Positions 13,266 to 26,812 of a stretch of 64,000 nucleotides of DNA are shown piece after piece; position 1 is the stretch's first letter, and each line of letters begins with the position of its first letter. Made by a program: the position numbers and the translations under genes. Origin of the DNA: Brugia malayi (lineage: Eukaryota > Nematoda > Chromadorea > Rhabditida > Onchocercidae). Below the pieces are notes generated by a model, which was not told where the DNA came from, did not search any database, and worked only from the letters and a program-made list of their open reading frames with translations. The stretch lies in NCBI RefSeq assembly GCF_000002995.4, contig NW_025062479.1, forward strand, positions 20,270,721 through 20,334,720. Reading direction: 5' to 3'.

Positions 13266-14698
13266 TTAATTTCTTCCTTAATTAACAGGGTATTTTTCTA
13301 ACCTCTCCATTAATTGTAAAATAAAAAACGACGGTAAAAAGGAAGAAAAAGAAAAGGAAAAGCTAAGGAAGTTTTATTATATTGTTTAGGGTCAAGTGTA
13401 TTTATTGTTGTATGTATATTCTCATTGTATGTTCTATTTTTGTTTATTTGTTTGTTTACATTCTGAATTTTGCTTTCTTTTTTTCTCTCTTACATTGTAG
13501 TGAATAAAAGGCTAGCATTTAATTAATAATATTAGCCTATTAAGCATATATTATTATTTTTATGAATTATTCAAAATGAAATAATTCATATTACATTGTT
13601 ATTTTTTAATTCTGTATTAATTTTTTTTTTTTGACAAATATGAATAATACTTATAGGATTAAATATTAATAGCAATAATTGTAACAGTAAATGATTATGA
13701 TGTATAATAGACATACGTTATATATGTATGTACAATATATGTCGTGCACGTATATAAAAGGAAAAATACACTTGACCATTAGCTTTTTGTATTTTTTTCT
13801 CCTTTATGTTTATTAAAATATTTTGCATTATTATTGTGACGTATTTTGCTTCATATTAGAAATTGAATTCATATTATTTCGGATTCTTAAATGATAGCAT
13901 ATGAAAAAATTATAATTAAAATTTGCATTTAAATTTGCAGATAATAAAGAATTTTGTTTCAACAAATTTTTCTTAAATTTAGAGGAATATTATAGTTTAT
14001 ATTGTAATGGATAGTTTATTTGTTTGATGCTGTAGGAATAGTCTATAGTTGATATGTAGGGAGAGGGAAAAGTATAAAGAAGAATTTCTTTTTAATTTTA
14101 CTACCAATGATAAGTTTTTTTTTTTGCACTTTCCGTAATATGTAGATAGTATGAAGTTTATATTTGATACTATAGGATTGATAAAACTAACTGAAGATTA
14201 TATCTGATACTGTAAAAGTATTTTTTTAACGGGTAATTATAAGGTGAAACATTAATTTTGATGACTGAATTAATTGCTAACATTTTGAAAATCGTAACAA
14301 AAGATGAAACGATCGTATTTCTCGCTTGAAAACATTGTTTCACCAAAACCTTTGATATTTTTAATACAATTTTTGCTTCTTTGCTTTTTTTTTTTTTTTT
14401 TTTTGATATTTCTTTGTGCAAAAGTGATTATGTTGTTAAGGATTTTTGCTGATTATTTATCAAATATAAAAATAATATGAATTTATCGCTTCCGCACTTC
14501 AGCATTCATTAATATTGGTTTGACTAGATTCAACAAGTTTACTATTCTATTTAGTTCTGTTTATTTCACATGCTTTGTTATTTTTGAACTTCTTAGCGCT
14601 AAGGAAAGTTGAAACGATTAATCCAAGTAAGTTATATAAAAAAGAAATATTATTGTAATTAATTTATTAAATTTTATATTTTAAGTTTATTTAACTCT
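13266..14698. other. 3' region of the SOX gene and convergent spacer
   Basis: A perfect AATAAA lies at 13503-13508, about 240 bases after the SOX stop, and is the best cleavage signal on the plus strand. The rest is AT-rich, with no reading frame I would call a gene. The next gene runs on the opposite strand and ends at 14699, so the two genes converge. Confidence 0.6.
13503..13508 (+). terminator. Polyadenylation signal of the SOX gene
   Basis: Canonical AATAAA, 238 bases downstream of the TAA stop. I saw no closer canonical signal. Confidence 0.5.
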
Positions 14699-16095
14699 TT
14701 ATTGCTTTAGGACGATAATTTTTGTATCAGAGGCATTTAGTCGTATATGATTTTTGCCACCACAATAAGCAATCATTCCATCTGTGATGATCACCTAGAA
14801 ATTTTTGTCAATTATTTTGTATAATTCATTGGTGTTATTTCAGTGGCTGGTGTTTAATAATTTCTATTTAGTGAGAAAAATTGGTTGAAGACATGATTGA
14901 TTTAAAATATTATCGGGAGATTCATTTATGTTAGCATGAAAGAGTGCCAATTAAAGTATGGATTTTATTTACTTGATAATTTAATTGATATGATTTATTA
15001 AAATCAATTCTTTATCTATTTTCTAACTAATGTTAGCATTTTTTACCTCACCTGTATGACATCCCGAAATTGTTGTTTCACATTGGCACAATGTAGGACA
15101 ATAATACGCGATTTTGGAATTTCGAATTCTGCATTCGAAATCGTCAAATATCTTTTCTGGTTTTCTTTATTAGTTATTTGACAACCTTCGCCAACATATA
15201 ATTGTACTTTTTTACCCTTAATATATTAATACTAGTCATTGAATATGCTGACAAGAAAATCGTTTATGCGGTATTTTGATAAGAGCTAGCGTCAAATTTT
15301 GTTAGCATGATTTTGATATTTAGTAATAATGCAATGGAAATCGACTTTGATACTAGCGTAATTCTGACATTGCTCATTGATGATATCTAGTGATATGTGA
15401 TAAAATTATCACCAAATCACTTCGAAGAGATAAAACAAAGTTAGGAGTAGCAGTACAATATTGACAATGATGATCTAATCGGGTAAATCAGTTTTGAACT
15501 ATTGTGATTACGATTCATCCGTGTTTAAGAGCTTTCGATTACTTCTTTCTACGAATATTTTTGCTTAAATATTGTTGATTAATTTAAAAATTTTAAGATT
15601 CAAGCTTGAATTTTAAATTTAAACTTTTTGTCGGATAATTACATCGATAATAATGTTTATATTGATAGGAATGTAAATGGGTAAGGAAGATTGTGCGATA
15701 ATTGATGTTTGATGATTAAATGTAATAAAGAGCATTGGTACCACTTCTCGAATTACCTTAAATTAGTTAAAAATATTCCTGAAATTTTTACTCAAATCAA
15801 AATATTTTCATATTTAATTTAAAATAAAAAATTTACAAGAAGGAATAAATTTCAGAGTACTAAAATAGCATGCATATATATATGCATATTGGGAAGCATT
15901 TAAATGGATAAGAAATAATACTCGCATATAATATCATTAAGTAGTAACCTGAAATGCATAATAATCAGTTTTCTTCTCTCTTTTCCCGTAATACCATATT
16001 GATATGGGTCCTTCTGATATAATTTCATATGAACTCTCACTTGGAACAACCGGGCATTTTAGCAGTTGCAGATTTTGGTTCATTTTGGAAAACAT
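14699..16095 (-). CDS. Uncharacterised three-exon protein, 135 residues
   Basis: I do not recognise this gene. The minus strand assembles three exons, 15949-16095, 15052-15216 and 14699-14794. All are in phase 0 with GT donors and AG acceptors, and they encode 49 + 55 + 31 residues plus TAA. The start MFSK lies one base after a TTTATAG acceptor, the usual position for spliced-leader addition; a second in-frame Met follows at residue 5. There is no signal peptide or membrane segment. The sequence mixes polar and beta-prone stretches (for example KKVQLYVGEG and RIIVLHC) and ends in IIVLKQ. AATAAA overlaps the stop codon. The three exons agree in phase, have coding-like composition and are less AT-rich than their introns, which argues against chance. 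The acceptor of the second exon (TTAAG) is the weakest junction. It could be a nematode-restricted protein or a diverged member of a known family. Confidence 0.7.
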
Positions 16096-19000
16096 TCTAT
16101 AAAGTTAAATTCGGAGGAAATTTATTCGCAGTTGTCGGTTACTCAAGTAGTTTTAGGATTAGTTTTAAATTATCGTTTATTATTATTATTATTAAATTAT
16201 TTACTAAAATGCTCGAAGTATAATTATTAGTTATTTAATATGTTATTAGTCCTGCATTACGCATTATAATCAGTTTTTTGATAATTAACAGCTATTTCTA
16301 TCAGTTATTAGTTTTATTGCGTTATTATCAATTTTATTGATAGGGAAGTATCAATCGTTACTCGTCATTACAAACATGTGTAAATCTAAATCCGTTGACA
16401 ATTATCAACTTAATGAGGTCATTATCATAGTAAGCCAATAATTATATCAGTCATCAAATTTAGAACCATTCAGTAACTACTTATATTATCTATGGAAATG
16501 AGATCAAAAACCTCAATATACTTAAAAATGCTCAAAATATTGCTCCAAATACCTTGATGATATCAGTTGACCGATAAGCTTCTTTGCAATAATTAAAAAT
16601 GAAAAAAACAAAACACCGTGTGGAATTTTTTTTTTTTTTAAAAAAGTATAACAAATATAGTATGATTTAATGTAATGTAGTACAATTTAATAAAATATTT
16701 TAATGCAAATCTTACTACAAATACTACAAGTAATATGTATGAAATACTACGTAAGGGGTGTTACTTTATGTACAGGATGCATTATATGGGCGTTGTACAG
16801 TATACTACGATGCAATCCCATCAATTATACTACTGTAACGGTTATATAACTTTAATCGAAGTACGAAATGTTATGAACAATACAGTATGCTTAAGTGTAA
16901 TGTATGACCGTATACATAGATGCAAAACCCTTTTAGCTGAAGCGTCGTTTTATAGCTGTCCTTCATACCATCTTCTGAAAGTTTATGGCCAAATTAAAAA
17001 TTGATTTTCTTTTTTTTTTTTAAGTTCAGTTATATTTTTTTTAGGTAAATATTCAAATAAACAAGTGTTTTCAAGAAATTTTTTAAAAAAAAAGCGCTGA
17101 AAAGAATATTACTGAATTTATGATTTGAAGATCAATAAAAGAAACTGGAAAAAGATGGAGATATTACAATTAAAATTAATGTTAAAAATTTTGAAAAAAA
17201 AATTGTAATTTAGACTTAAAATCAAAGCAGAATGAAAAGTTGTAACAAATGATTGGTTAATTTAAAAAAAGAAAAAAATACTACGACCTTTAGTATTTCA
17301 TTTTTAAACTTCGAAATTTCTTCTTATTGAAGAAAAAAATGAAATAGGATTTTCACTTTTATTATACAGAATGAAATATTTTGTGCAAAACGCTAACTGC
17401 ATGATAAATAGCACGAATTTCTGTTGCATTATGCAAGCAGGCGGAAAGATTTTGAGAAATGCAAACATTACAACCATTTAATTTTAAAACGTGGATTTTA
17501 AACTTTTTGAATTCCACATTTAAAACTTAAAAAATTTTTAACTAAAATAGCAGGACATATTTGATAGATGTTTGGACATAAAATGAAACAAGAAAAATAA
17601 AACATTACAACAGCTTAAAAAACTATTTATATGCAATGTAAAACTGAAACATAAACGAAGTATAAATGAATAAATAATTATGAAAAAACAAATTTCATTT
17701 TTCTTCGGCTTTAAATTATTATAGCTTCTATTTAAAAAACGAAAAAGGTAAACAATTAGATAGAACTAAAATTAAATAATGCATTTAAAATCTTAGTTAA
17801 AATTTTCAAAACATATGAAATTTTTAAATTTTAATAATACTAAGTGAAAAATAATGTAAAACAAAAAATTATAAGAAAAAATGTAATACAAAATTAGAAA
17901 TTTAAGCACAAATATTTAGCAAAAATGAAGCAAATGAAAATATTTGTGTTAATATCATCGGATAATGTGTTATAAATAATTAACTATGTTTATTTTACGA
18001 TAATTATTACCTAACCAATGTTTTTTGCCGCATTTTTTTCTACCATTTTTATTGGAATTTTGTTGAATGCAAATATTCTGAAATGAAAATGAAATAAACA
18101 GAAAGAAGAAAAAATTTCTTATATTTTATTTACTTATTTTTCAATTTTAATACGTTCAAAATTAATTTGGTTTTTCCTGAAAAAAGGAAAAGGAAATTGC
18201 AAAATTTTGAGCAAAAAAAAAATACAGAAATAATAATAAAATATCAAATTTTTCGGCATATGTCGAAATTGATTCAAATAAATTCAATAAAATAATAATT
18301 TCTGTAAAAAAGTTTTCTTTTAAAAAATTATTTTCCATAAAAAGGAAAAAAGCCGAATAAGTTGAACAATGCATTCGAAGTTTTATTTTTTGGAAAAAAA
18401 ATTTTTTTTTGTTGTTAATGGATTGAATTTTTTAGTAAAAAATACATTCACAATAGTAAAAAATAAAAATTTGATTGTTATTTAAAAGATCAGAAAAAAA
18501 AAAAAAAAGAAATGGGACAACTGCGAATTTCAAGGGTAAAAAGAATATATACATTTATTTACTTATTTGCATACTTAAATAAGTATTTAAAATTTCTTTT
18601 AAATATCCCTTTTTTAGCACATTATTTCTTTTGATTAATTTAATGTAATCTGAAGCTGAATTTATTTTGGAAATTCGATATTTATTTTCTTACTAAGTTA
18701 GTCACACATATAAAAAAAAGAATTGATGAAATTGAAATGATTTAAAAAACTCCAATAATTTCATTACTTTTGCTAAGAAGTTGAAATTTCACCCAAAAAT
18801 GCATTTATTTATTTCCAAAATATTTGTAAATTTTCGAATTGAAAAAAAATGAATCAATTTTATGCATTTTTCTTTTTCATTCATCAATGTAAAAAAATTT
18901 CAATATAAAAATAATTTAGCATTTTGCTTCATTTAAACCTATTCATTTTTTTTTTTTTTTTTCAAAACAATCAGTCTTAAATGATAAAAGAATTAACAAA

Positions 19001-22000
19001 TTTGTGGAAAATTATCGATTATTTGAAAATACTTTAATCAATTATTAGCTTAGCAGTTTCTATGATGACAAATGGAAAAGAATAGAATAAGTAAAAATTG
19101 TTTAATTTGTTCTAAAAATTCGAATTTAACAAATTTCTAAAATTTTAACTTTGTATATTTCTGATAGAAATTAAATTAAATATTGAATTTGATGCAATAA
19201 TTTAGCAAATCATGTGATTCAAAAACATATACAGTTATTGGTTCATTCGATCATTTCTTAGCGATGCCTAATTTTAAATTTTAATAAATTTTAACTTTAA
19301 ATTTAAAAAACTAAATTTTAAGTTTTAAATTTTAAATTTTATATTAACAATTACGATTCATTAATTAAACAAATAGCAGTACTTAAGAGAGCATAAATAT
19401 TTTATTTTAAAATGGTAAAACGAATTAATACATACGTTGTATTTTAAAATTTCATAAGGTGTTAAATTTTTTCAACTCGAGAAATATTTATAAAAAACCT
19501 TTATTATTCGAATCGATAATGTTATTACAATTATGATTTCCAATATATTCATGTATTTAAATATTGCATTATGTATTAGATCATATATGGATTATCCATA
19601 TTTCCTATATTTATTGCACAAATTAAAGATTGCTCATCAAAAAATCATACATATCTCTAATAAATGTCATTTTTACATGCATAGTACACATGGCTAAATT
19701 TACCAAAATTAAATAAATATTATAATAAATGAATATTAAATATTATTATAAGAAATAATATTATAATTCTTATAATATTTATTAATATTACAATAAATAT
19801 TATTATAATGAATGTTACAAGGTCAACTGGTTTATTATCATATTTCTATTTACATTCATCATACATTGGTCAAGGACGATATTTTCTGTGCCATTTTATT
19901 ACTCTAACAAATAAAACGAAATTATTGCTGAATCGTAAATTGCATGTTTAAATGTTCATATCGTAATATATTTTTGTATTGTATATATATAATTATTAAA
20001 ATTACAAATAAATGTATTCGTTTCATACTGAATTAATTAATGCATTGATTTGTTTTTAATTTATTCCAACTCAAAATGGATCAAATATAATTCATTTTTG
20101 TGTAATTAATTTTATAAAATTTATGCAAGATGATATGAAGCTCTAAATGTTAAAAGCTTTGTACTTTAATTTAATACTTAGTTAAACGTATGCAAATAAT
20201 GTGCATTATTTATAACTGCTAAAAGTTTTATGCGTCAATCATTCCCTTCCTTTTCTTTTTTTTTTTTTTTATTTTTCGTTTTTTGTTTTTTTGTTTTCTT
20301 TTTTCTTTTGTTGTTTTCAGTATAAGTAACTCAAATATATATATTTCAGCAACGTTCTTTTTTCATATTGATATTTATAAGCTAAATTGCGAGAAAAATT
20401 TGTAATTCGATTTAATTAGTCAATTATCAATTTGATAAAAGAATGAGTTAATTTTTATGATATCAAATAAATAATTTATAATGGGAAGTAAAAATTGTAA
20501 CTAAAATAATTCCAGAATTAGTTTTGGTTATTACTTAACCGCTTATTTACCATATATTCACTTACTCATTAGTTGCTTAATTGTTTATTTTTTCTTGCAT
20601 CCTTTTACCCATCTGTTGGTTAACTGTTTATTTGCCAAGCATTGACTTACTCACTTACTGCCTAATTGTTTACTCAATATATATCCAATTTCATTTTAAA
20701 TTAAAGTAACTATTATTGAGTAGAATAAATGAATGAATGAGTGAATAAATGCATAGTTTTGTTATTGTTGTTGGCAATGAGTGAAAGATGCATTTCAGCT
20801 ACTTTACACTTTTTCATCCTTCTTTTAAATTATTTTGCAGCAATTCAATTATTCTAATCCATTGATATTTCATCCTTTTCATTCATTCTTTTCTATCTTT
20901 TCTACATTTAATACATTTTTTATTTATTTGTTTATATGTTACTCTCTCATTTGTTTACTATTTCATTGTTTATTAGCTAACCACACAGTTTTTAATTTGT
21001 TATATACATTTACTTATTTTCCTGTCCATTTATTATGCTCTCATTTAGTTACTTATTAATTTTACATTCATTTGTGCTTGTCCTAATTGTTTTATTTGTT
21101 ATGCTTTTACTTTAAATAATTAATTAATTAAAATAATACGACTGTTTCCAAGCATAAACAAAAACATTTCAAAAAGTGCTGATCGTTTTTCTTTTTTCTC
21201 GTCTTCAAATTAAGTCGTTTTTATTTTTGTTTTTCCATTGATTAATTAATTGAATAATGTCAATAAAGGTTTATGATTCCTTAATAATGAAGGATAATTA
21301 TTCGTAAATTTTCATGCAATTACCTCTTACATTGTATAATATCAAACATTTTACTATAATAATTAAATAATGCATGAAAGATTTATTGAGTAAGAAGTTA
21401 AAATTTTAATTAGCAAAAAATTTACTAATTAAAATATGTGAACTTCTTTAACCTTATCTGATTACACATACATATGTAATCTATTATTTGCCCTTTCTCA
21501 TCAAATTCTTCAAATTTTACCCATAACTATATTCCATAGGTTCGTTTAACATTTAAAATTGCAGTTGAAATAATCAGAAAAAATGAAAAGTGTAAAAACA
21601 AGATTAAAAAATTACTAAAAATATTTATAAAAAGAAAACATTGTTTTAATATATCGGTACTTACGCTTAATTATTAATCTAAAATTATTGTCAGCCTTTT
21701 AATTTCTGTTAAAAAAACAAAAATTAGCTTTTTAGAAAGCAATTTTTAAAAAGTAATTTTTTTTACGAAGTTTAGTAGTCATTTTAGGCTCATTCATTTT
21801 CATTCTGTTGCAAATCGTCTTTGCTTTTTTCAAAGAAAAGAAAAAAAAAACTGCAAAATTTGCTTTTTTTTGACAATTTTTGGTCAGTGTTAATAATACC
21901 TTTTTATAAATGTTAGTTTCAAAAAAAAAAAAAACAAAATTAAGAATTTTTTTAATATTTTTGAACTTGAATAAAATTTGTCATGAAGATAAATAAATAA

Positions 22001-25000
22001 ATGCTTCATCCTTGTATATTAGTTTTGATTAAAAAGAAAAAAAAAGCACAAATTTAACAGAGAATATTTCAATGTTTTCTGATTTGCTATTAAATTATAA
22101 ATTTTTCATTTTTCGTGAGATTTCATTCATAACTCATTATTAAAATATGCATAATTTGCATACTTAAATCAGAAATTTTATATTGCAAGCATAAAAAAGA
22201 AGAATTTTTACGGCATTTCTTAAATTATTTTCAATTTTTCATTTCATTCAAATATTGATTTTCTTTTTCATTTACTGTTTGATAAATTTTCAATTTTATA
22301 ATTACTGTTATACTAATTGTATGTAATCCAATTAACAAATGAATACATTTTAGTGAGAGCAAGAAACAAGTTGTCCACATTTACTTTTTTTTTTTTTCCC
22401 AACGACAAGTTAACTATTATAATGATTTATAGTGAAAAAATTTTGTTTCTTGTTGCTTAAAATATTGCTATATAAATTAATGTTTGATATTATTGATTTG
22501 ACACTATTCGATAGTATTAATTAGATTTAAATATAGGTATTAAATTAAAGTTAGTGGGTGATAGTCATTCAAAGGACATGTCACAATCAATTCTATAGAA
22601 GAAAAAAGAATGAGATGAAAATTAAATTAGCTCATTTTTGATTTCGGAATGAATCAGACTTTTCCCGTAACACGCAAAAAAATTAGATCATAATTTAATT
22701 GTATATTTAATAATAGTGATAGTAATAAAGAAATTTTCAGAAAAATATTTACCAACCTATCGAAATACGATTTTCAGGATTTATAAGTACCATATCCGGA
22801 AAGCTACTTATTGATCTGTTAGAAAAGTTTGTACAGTTTATTTAGCATTATTTATATGACGATACATGCAAATAAATCATTTTAACTTTTTTTTAAAAAA
22901 AAAAAAAATGTATTTTAGACTTTTTTTTTAGCGGAAACAGGAAACAGGAAATTTGATTTTCAGGTCAAAAAGATATGAGGACTTTTTAGAGTGATGAATA
23001 ATTGTCATCCGCTAGAAATATTTATGGAACGAGTCATTAACCAGAAAATAATATTTGCAAGAAATAGTTAAAATGGAGAAAAGTTTTCAATTAAAAAAAA
23101 AAAAAAAAAAAGACAATGAGAAGTCAGGTCTGTTTATACAGGATGGAATTACTGAGAATTTTAATTACAAAATAAATTGTTGAACTAAAAGCATTTTTTC
23201 TTATTTATTGCTTGATTATTTGTTAGAAATTAGTTTTTAACTTTCTACAAACTAAAAGAAAAATTTTTGCTTTGTTCTTCTTTTGCTTCAAATCAGATTT
23301 GTTAAAATTTTCTTAATTTTTCTTTTAATTTTAATTATTTTTTGTGTCTTATTATTTTGTGTTCTTGTCATTTTATTTGATTGCATCTTTTTTAAGAACA
23401 AAATTTTTCTTTTCTCTAAAATTTATTCGAACAATATTTAAAAATATGTTAAAATGGCCTAATGTTAGCTAACAGCTTAATGCCAGCCAATAATTTATTA
23501 TTAACCAACTTTACACGCATTGATTATCAAAATTTAATTTCAGTCAATTAAAGATTAAATACTATTTAATTTTTACTGTCTGCAGAATTTGCATGCATTT
23601 GGCAAAATAGTGATATTCCCAAATTTTCGTAGCATTTAAATCCTTCAATTTTTCATTTCGTTAAACTTATAATTACAATATTTTTTCTTTTTTTAAAAAA
23701 AAAAAAAAAACTTTTTTTTATTTATTTGCTTGCAAATGTGTATCGATTATTCAAATTTTTTATAAATATTTCAGAAAAAGCAATAAATCATATTGGAATG
23801 ATTTTTTCTTTCTTTCTCTCTCTCTCTCTCTCACACACACCTTCCTTTCTTCATTCCAATTTTATTCATTCTAATCACAAATATTATTTAAAAAAAAAAA
23901 AAAACAATTGGAAATTTAAAAAATATTTTTTATTAATTAAAATTATTAGTAAAATTTTATAATTGAAAAATAATGAGAAAAGCGAAATATTTATATTTGT
24001 TATTTATTTTTTTTTATAAAAATGAGCAAAAAACAGAAATGAACAGTGCATTTTCATCATTATAAAATAATAATTAATGAAGCAAGAAAGAAAGACAGGG
24101 AAAAGGAGGAAAGAGAAACAGAAAGGGGGAAGGACAGAGAGAGAGAGAGAGAGAGAAAATGCAAATGAAAGAGAAATTAATCGTTTATTATTATTTCTTT
24201 TATAATTCATTAAAAATTTTTGTCAATAAATTTTTTCAAATTTAACTTTCTCCCACTTTACATTATCGATTTAATCCCTTTCATATTGTTGTCATCCATT
24301 ATCCTTTACTTTGCATTTAATATACTTCAAATGTCAACCACTTCTCTTTGCTCCTCACTTGCTCACCCGTCTCTTACCCGCTAATACTTCAGTACATATA
24401 TTTGCCCGCCTCTTACCCGCTCATACTTTCATTTCCCGCCCCTCTCATCTTTTGCATTAAAATCAAATCTTTTCTCGCTTCACCCAACTTTGACAACAAC
24501 AATTCAATCTCAAAATTCTTACAATATTGTATTTATGAACAAAGCTAATCTATATGCCATTATTTGCAAAAGTTAAAAAAAAAGACTTCTTGTAGTTTTT
24601 TTTATTTATAATTTTTTTTTTTTGCTATTAGTATAATAGTTATGTTAATTGTTGAAATTAATTTTTGCTCATTTGTCATTTTTTCTAAATAAATAATTTT
24701 TTATCATTTTCCTTTTTTTTCTTTTTTATCATTTCCTTCTCTTTTTTTTTATCATTTTCCTTCTTTTGAAAGTTTTTTTTTTTTTTTTGCATAAATTAAC
24801 AGAAGTTATTTTAGCTAAAATTTTCGACTTAATTTTCAATTATGAAATTATAGTTATTTTACATTAAATTAATAATACAGGTTTATATAGCAATTATTTA
24901 AATGTACTAAATTATATGTATTAAAATTGTCTCAGTTTTTTTCCTCTCCTTCCCTCCTTTACTTTTTAATTTTTTTTCCAAAGACTTTTGTTGCAGTTTC

Positions 25001-26812
25001 ATCAGACTTTGAAACGAAAGAAAAAGAAAGAAAATTTTTCAAAATTTTGTGAAATTTTAAAATGCAAAATACTTTTCGATGAATTGTCGTAAGATTAAAA
25101 TGTTCCATAACTTCTGTTATATTCACTGATACTAAACATAGTGATATAAAAAGGAAAGTAAAAAATAAAGAAAGTAAAAAAGGAAAGTAAAAAAAAATAT
25201 TAAGAATCTTGTAAGGAAAGTAAAAAATAAAAGATTGAGAATGCAATCGGAAATTTTAACCCATAAAAATTTTGAATAATATTGATGAATAATCCGGAAT
25301 AATTTGGGAAACTAATGAGCAAATGCTTAATTAATTAATATGTTCCCAAGGAGAAGTGATTAATTTTTCTTTCCTCATTAACTTTTTCTCCTTTTTATAC
25401 ATTATTTTCCACCATTCCAACATTTTTCTTTTTCATTTGCTAATGATAAATTCATCTCAATGAATTTATCATTCCTTCGGGAAACATTAAAACCGGTTGT
25501 TTCGCGTTTGGCTATTGAATTCGCTCACAAAAATGATTATCATTTAAATCAGTCTTATGATAATTTAATTACTAAGTACTGTTAATCATTTCAATTTATT
25601 ATCTACTTTTCGATAGAATATTTCTAATATTACTGATGCAGAAACAAGAAACTTATTCATTGGGGAATAAATTTCAAAAATGAATTCATTTTACTTCGTC
25701 TCATTTTTCTTTCTTTAAAAAAAATTTTTTTCACTACTTTCAAATATATAAAAGATAAATCCCAGAATAAATATATTGTATGAATGACTAAAGAAAAAAA
25801 AAAGAAAAAATTGAGTCATCAAAAATGCATAAAAACAAATATCTGAATTTAATAGTTTTGATTATATATGACTGTATGTCAATTAATTAAATTAGATACA
25901 ATTTTTTTATTGGCTTCATTAAAATGTATTAATTTTTCATTTGATTGTTTGGTGTGTAATAATTAATGCTATATACGAACACAATTATACAAAAGAATTT
26001 ATTTAATATATATAAAATTAATAATAGATTAGATCTTAGTAACAATTATTTTATGATTTGTTCAATGTTTTTCAAACTTTATGATGAATAATTACATACT
26101 AGAAATAAACGAAATTTTGTTTCAACCATTAATTAAATTGTAACTTTGCAATAATTTTCAAAAGTTTATTTCTCCACTTTTTCCTTTTGTTATATAAATA
26201 TATTTAAATATCTAATTAATTGATTATCTTTAAAAAATGTTCGTGCACATTAAAAAATTTTAGCATTTGGAAGGGATAAAAAAATCTGATCCAAAAAGCA
26301 GCAACCACATTATTTGAATTATTCATATCAAATCGTTAAAGATGGTTGAAAATGATTTCCGATAATTACACTTTATTGCAGTAAAATATTTAAAATTTTC
26401 ACGTATATTAACTTAAGATTTATACGTTGTTATTACGTCAGCATTTCACATTCAATTGTAATTTCAGGTTTTTATTGATTTTTTTTTTAATGCAAAATGT
26501 TGTAATTTATATTTAATATAATAATGCTTATGCATCAGTTTCATTTTTGCTGGTTTTATCTATTTATTCATTTCCATTATGAAATGATTAAAAATTGAAT
26601 GTGATTTAAATATAGTGAAAATAAAAATTAATTTTTTCATTTCAGTCAAATATTATCAAGTTTCAGCGATAATGTATGACTAATGTATGTGTGATAAATA
26701 TGATAAATGATTAATTAACTCAAATATAACATTAAGGTTATGCGAATAATTCTGAAAATATTTGAAGTGAAATATTGATTTATTGAATTTTAGGAAATGA
26801 AATCATCATAAT
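16096..26812. other. Long AT-rich intergenic stretch
   Basis: Nearly 11 kb with no gene I can support. It contains poly-A/T runs, AAATTTTAA-type strings near 19270-19340, an 11-base inverted repeat around 19744-19777, CT/GA tracts near 23815-23830 and 24139-24155, and a cluster of repeated CTTACCCGCT-like motifs near 24360-24440. Weak coding candidates at 16735-17004, 17362-17525 and 25460-25585 are discussed as findings. The upstream end holds the likely promoter of the minus-strand gene, just above 16095. Confidence 0.55.
25442..25473. repeat. Perfect 14-base inverted repeat
   Basis: Arms 25442-25455 and 25460-25473 are exact reverse complements separated by a CTCA loop. As RNA or single-stranded DNA this would form a stable hairpin. 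I know of no assigned function. Confidence 0.85.

Noticed and set aside
22778..22845. Possible last exon after TTTTCAG with 21 open codons and a downstream AATAAA
   Set aside because: No partner exon upstream could be found. The string is too short to support a gene.
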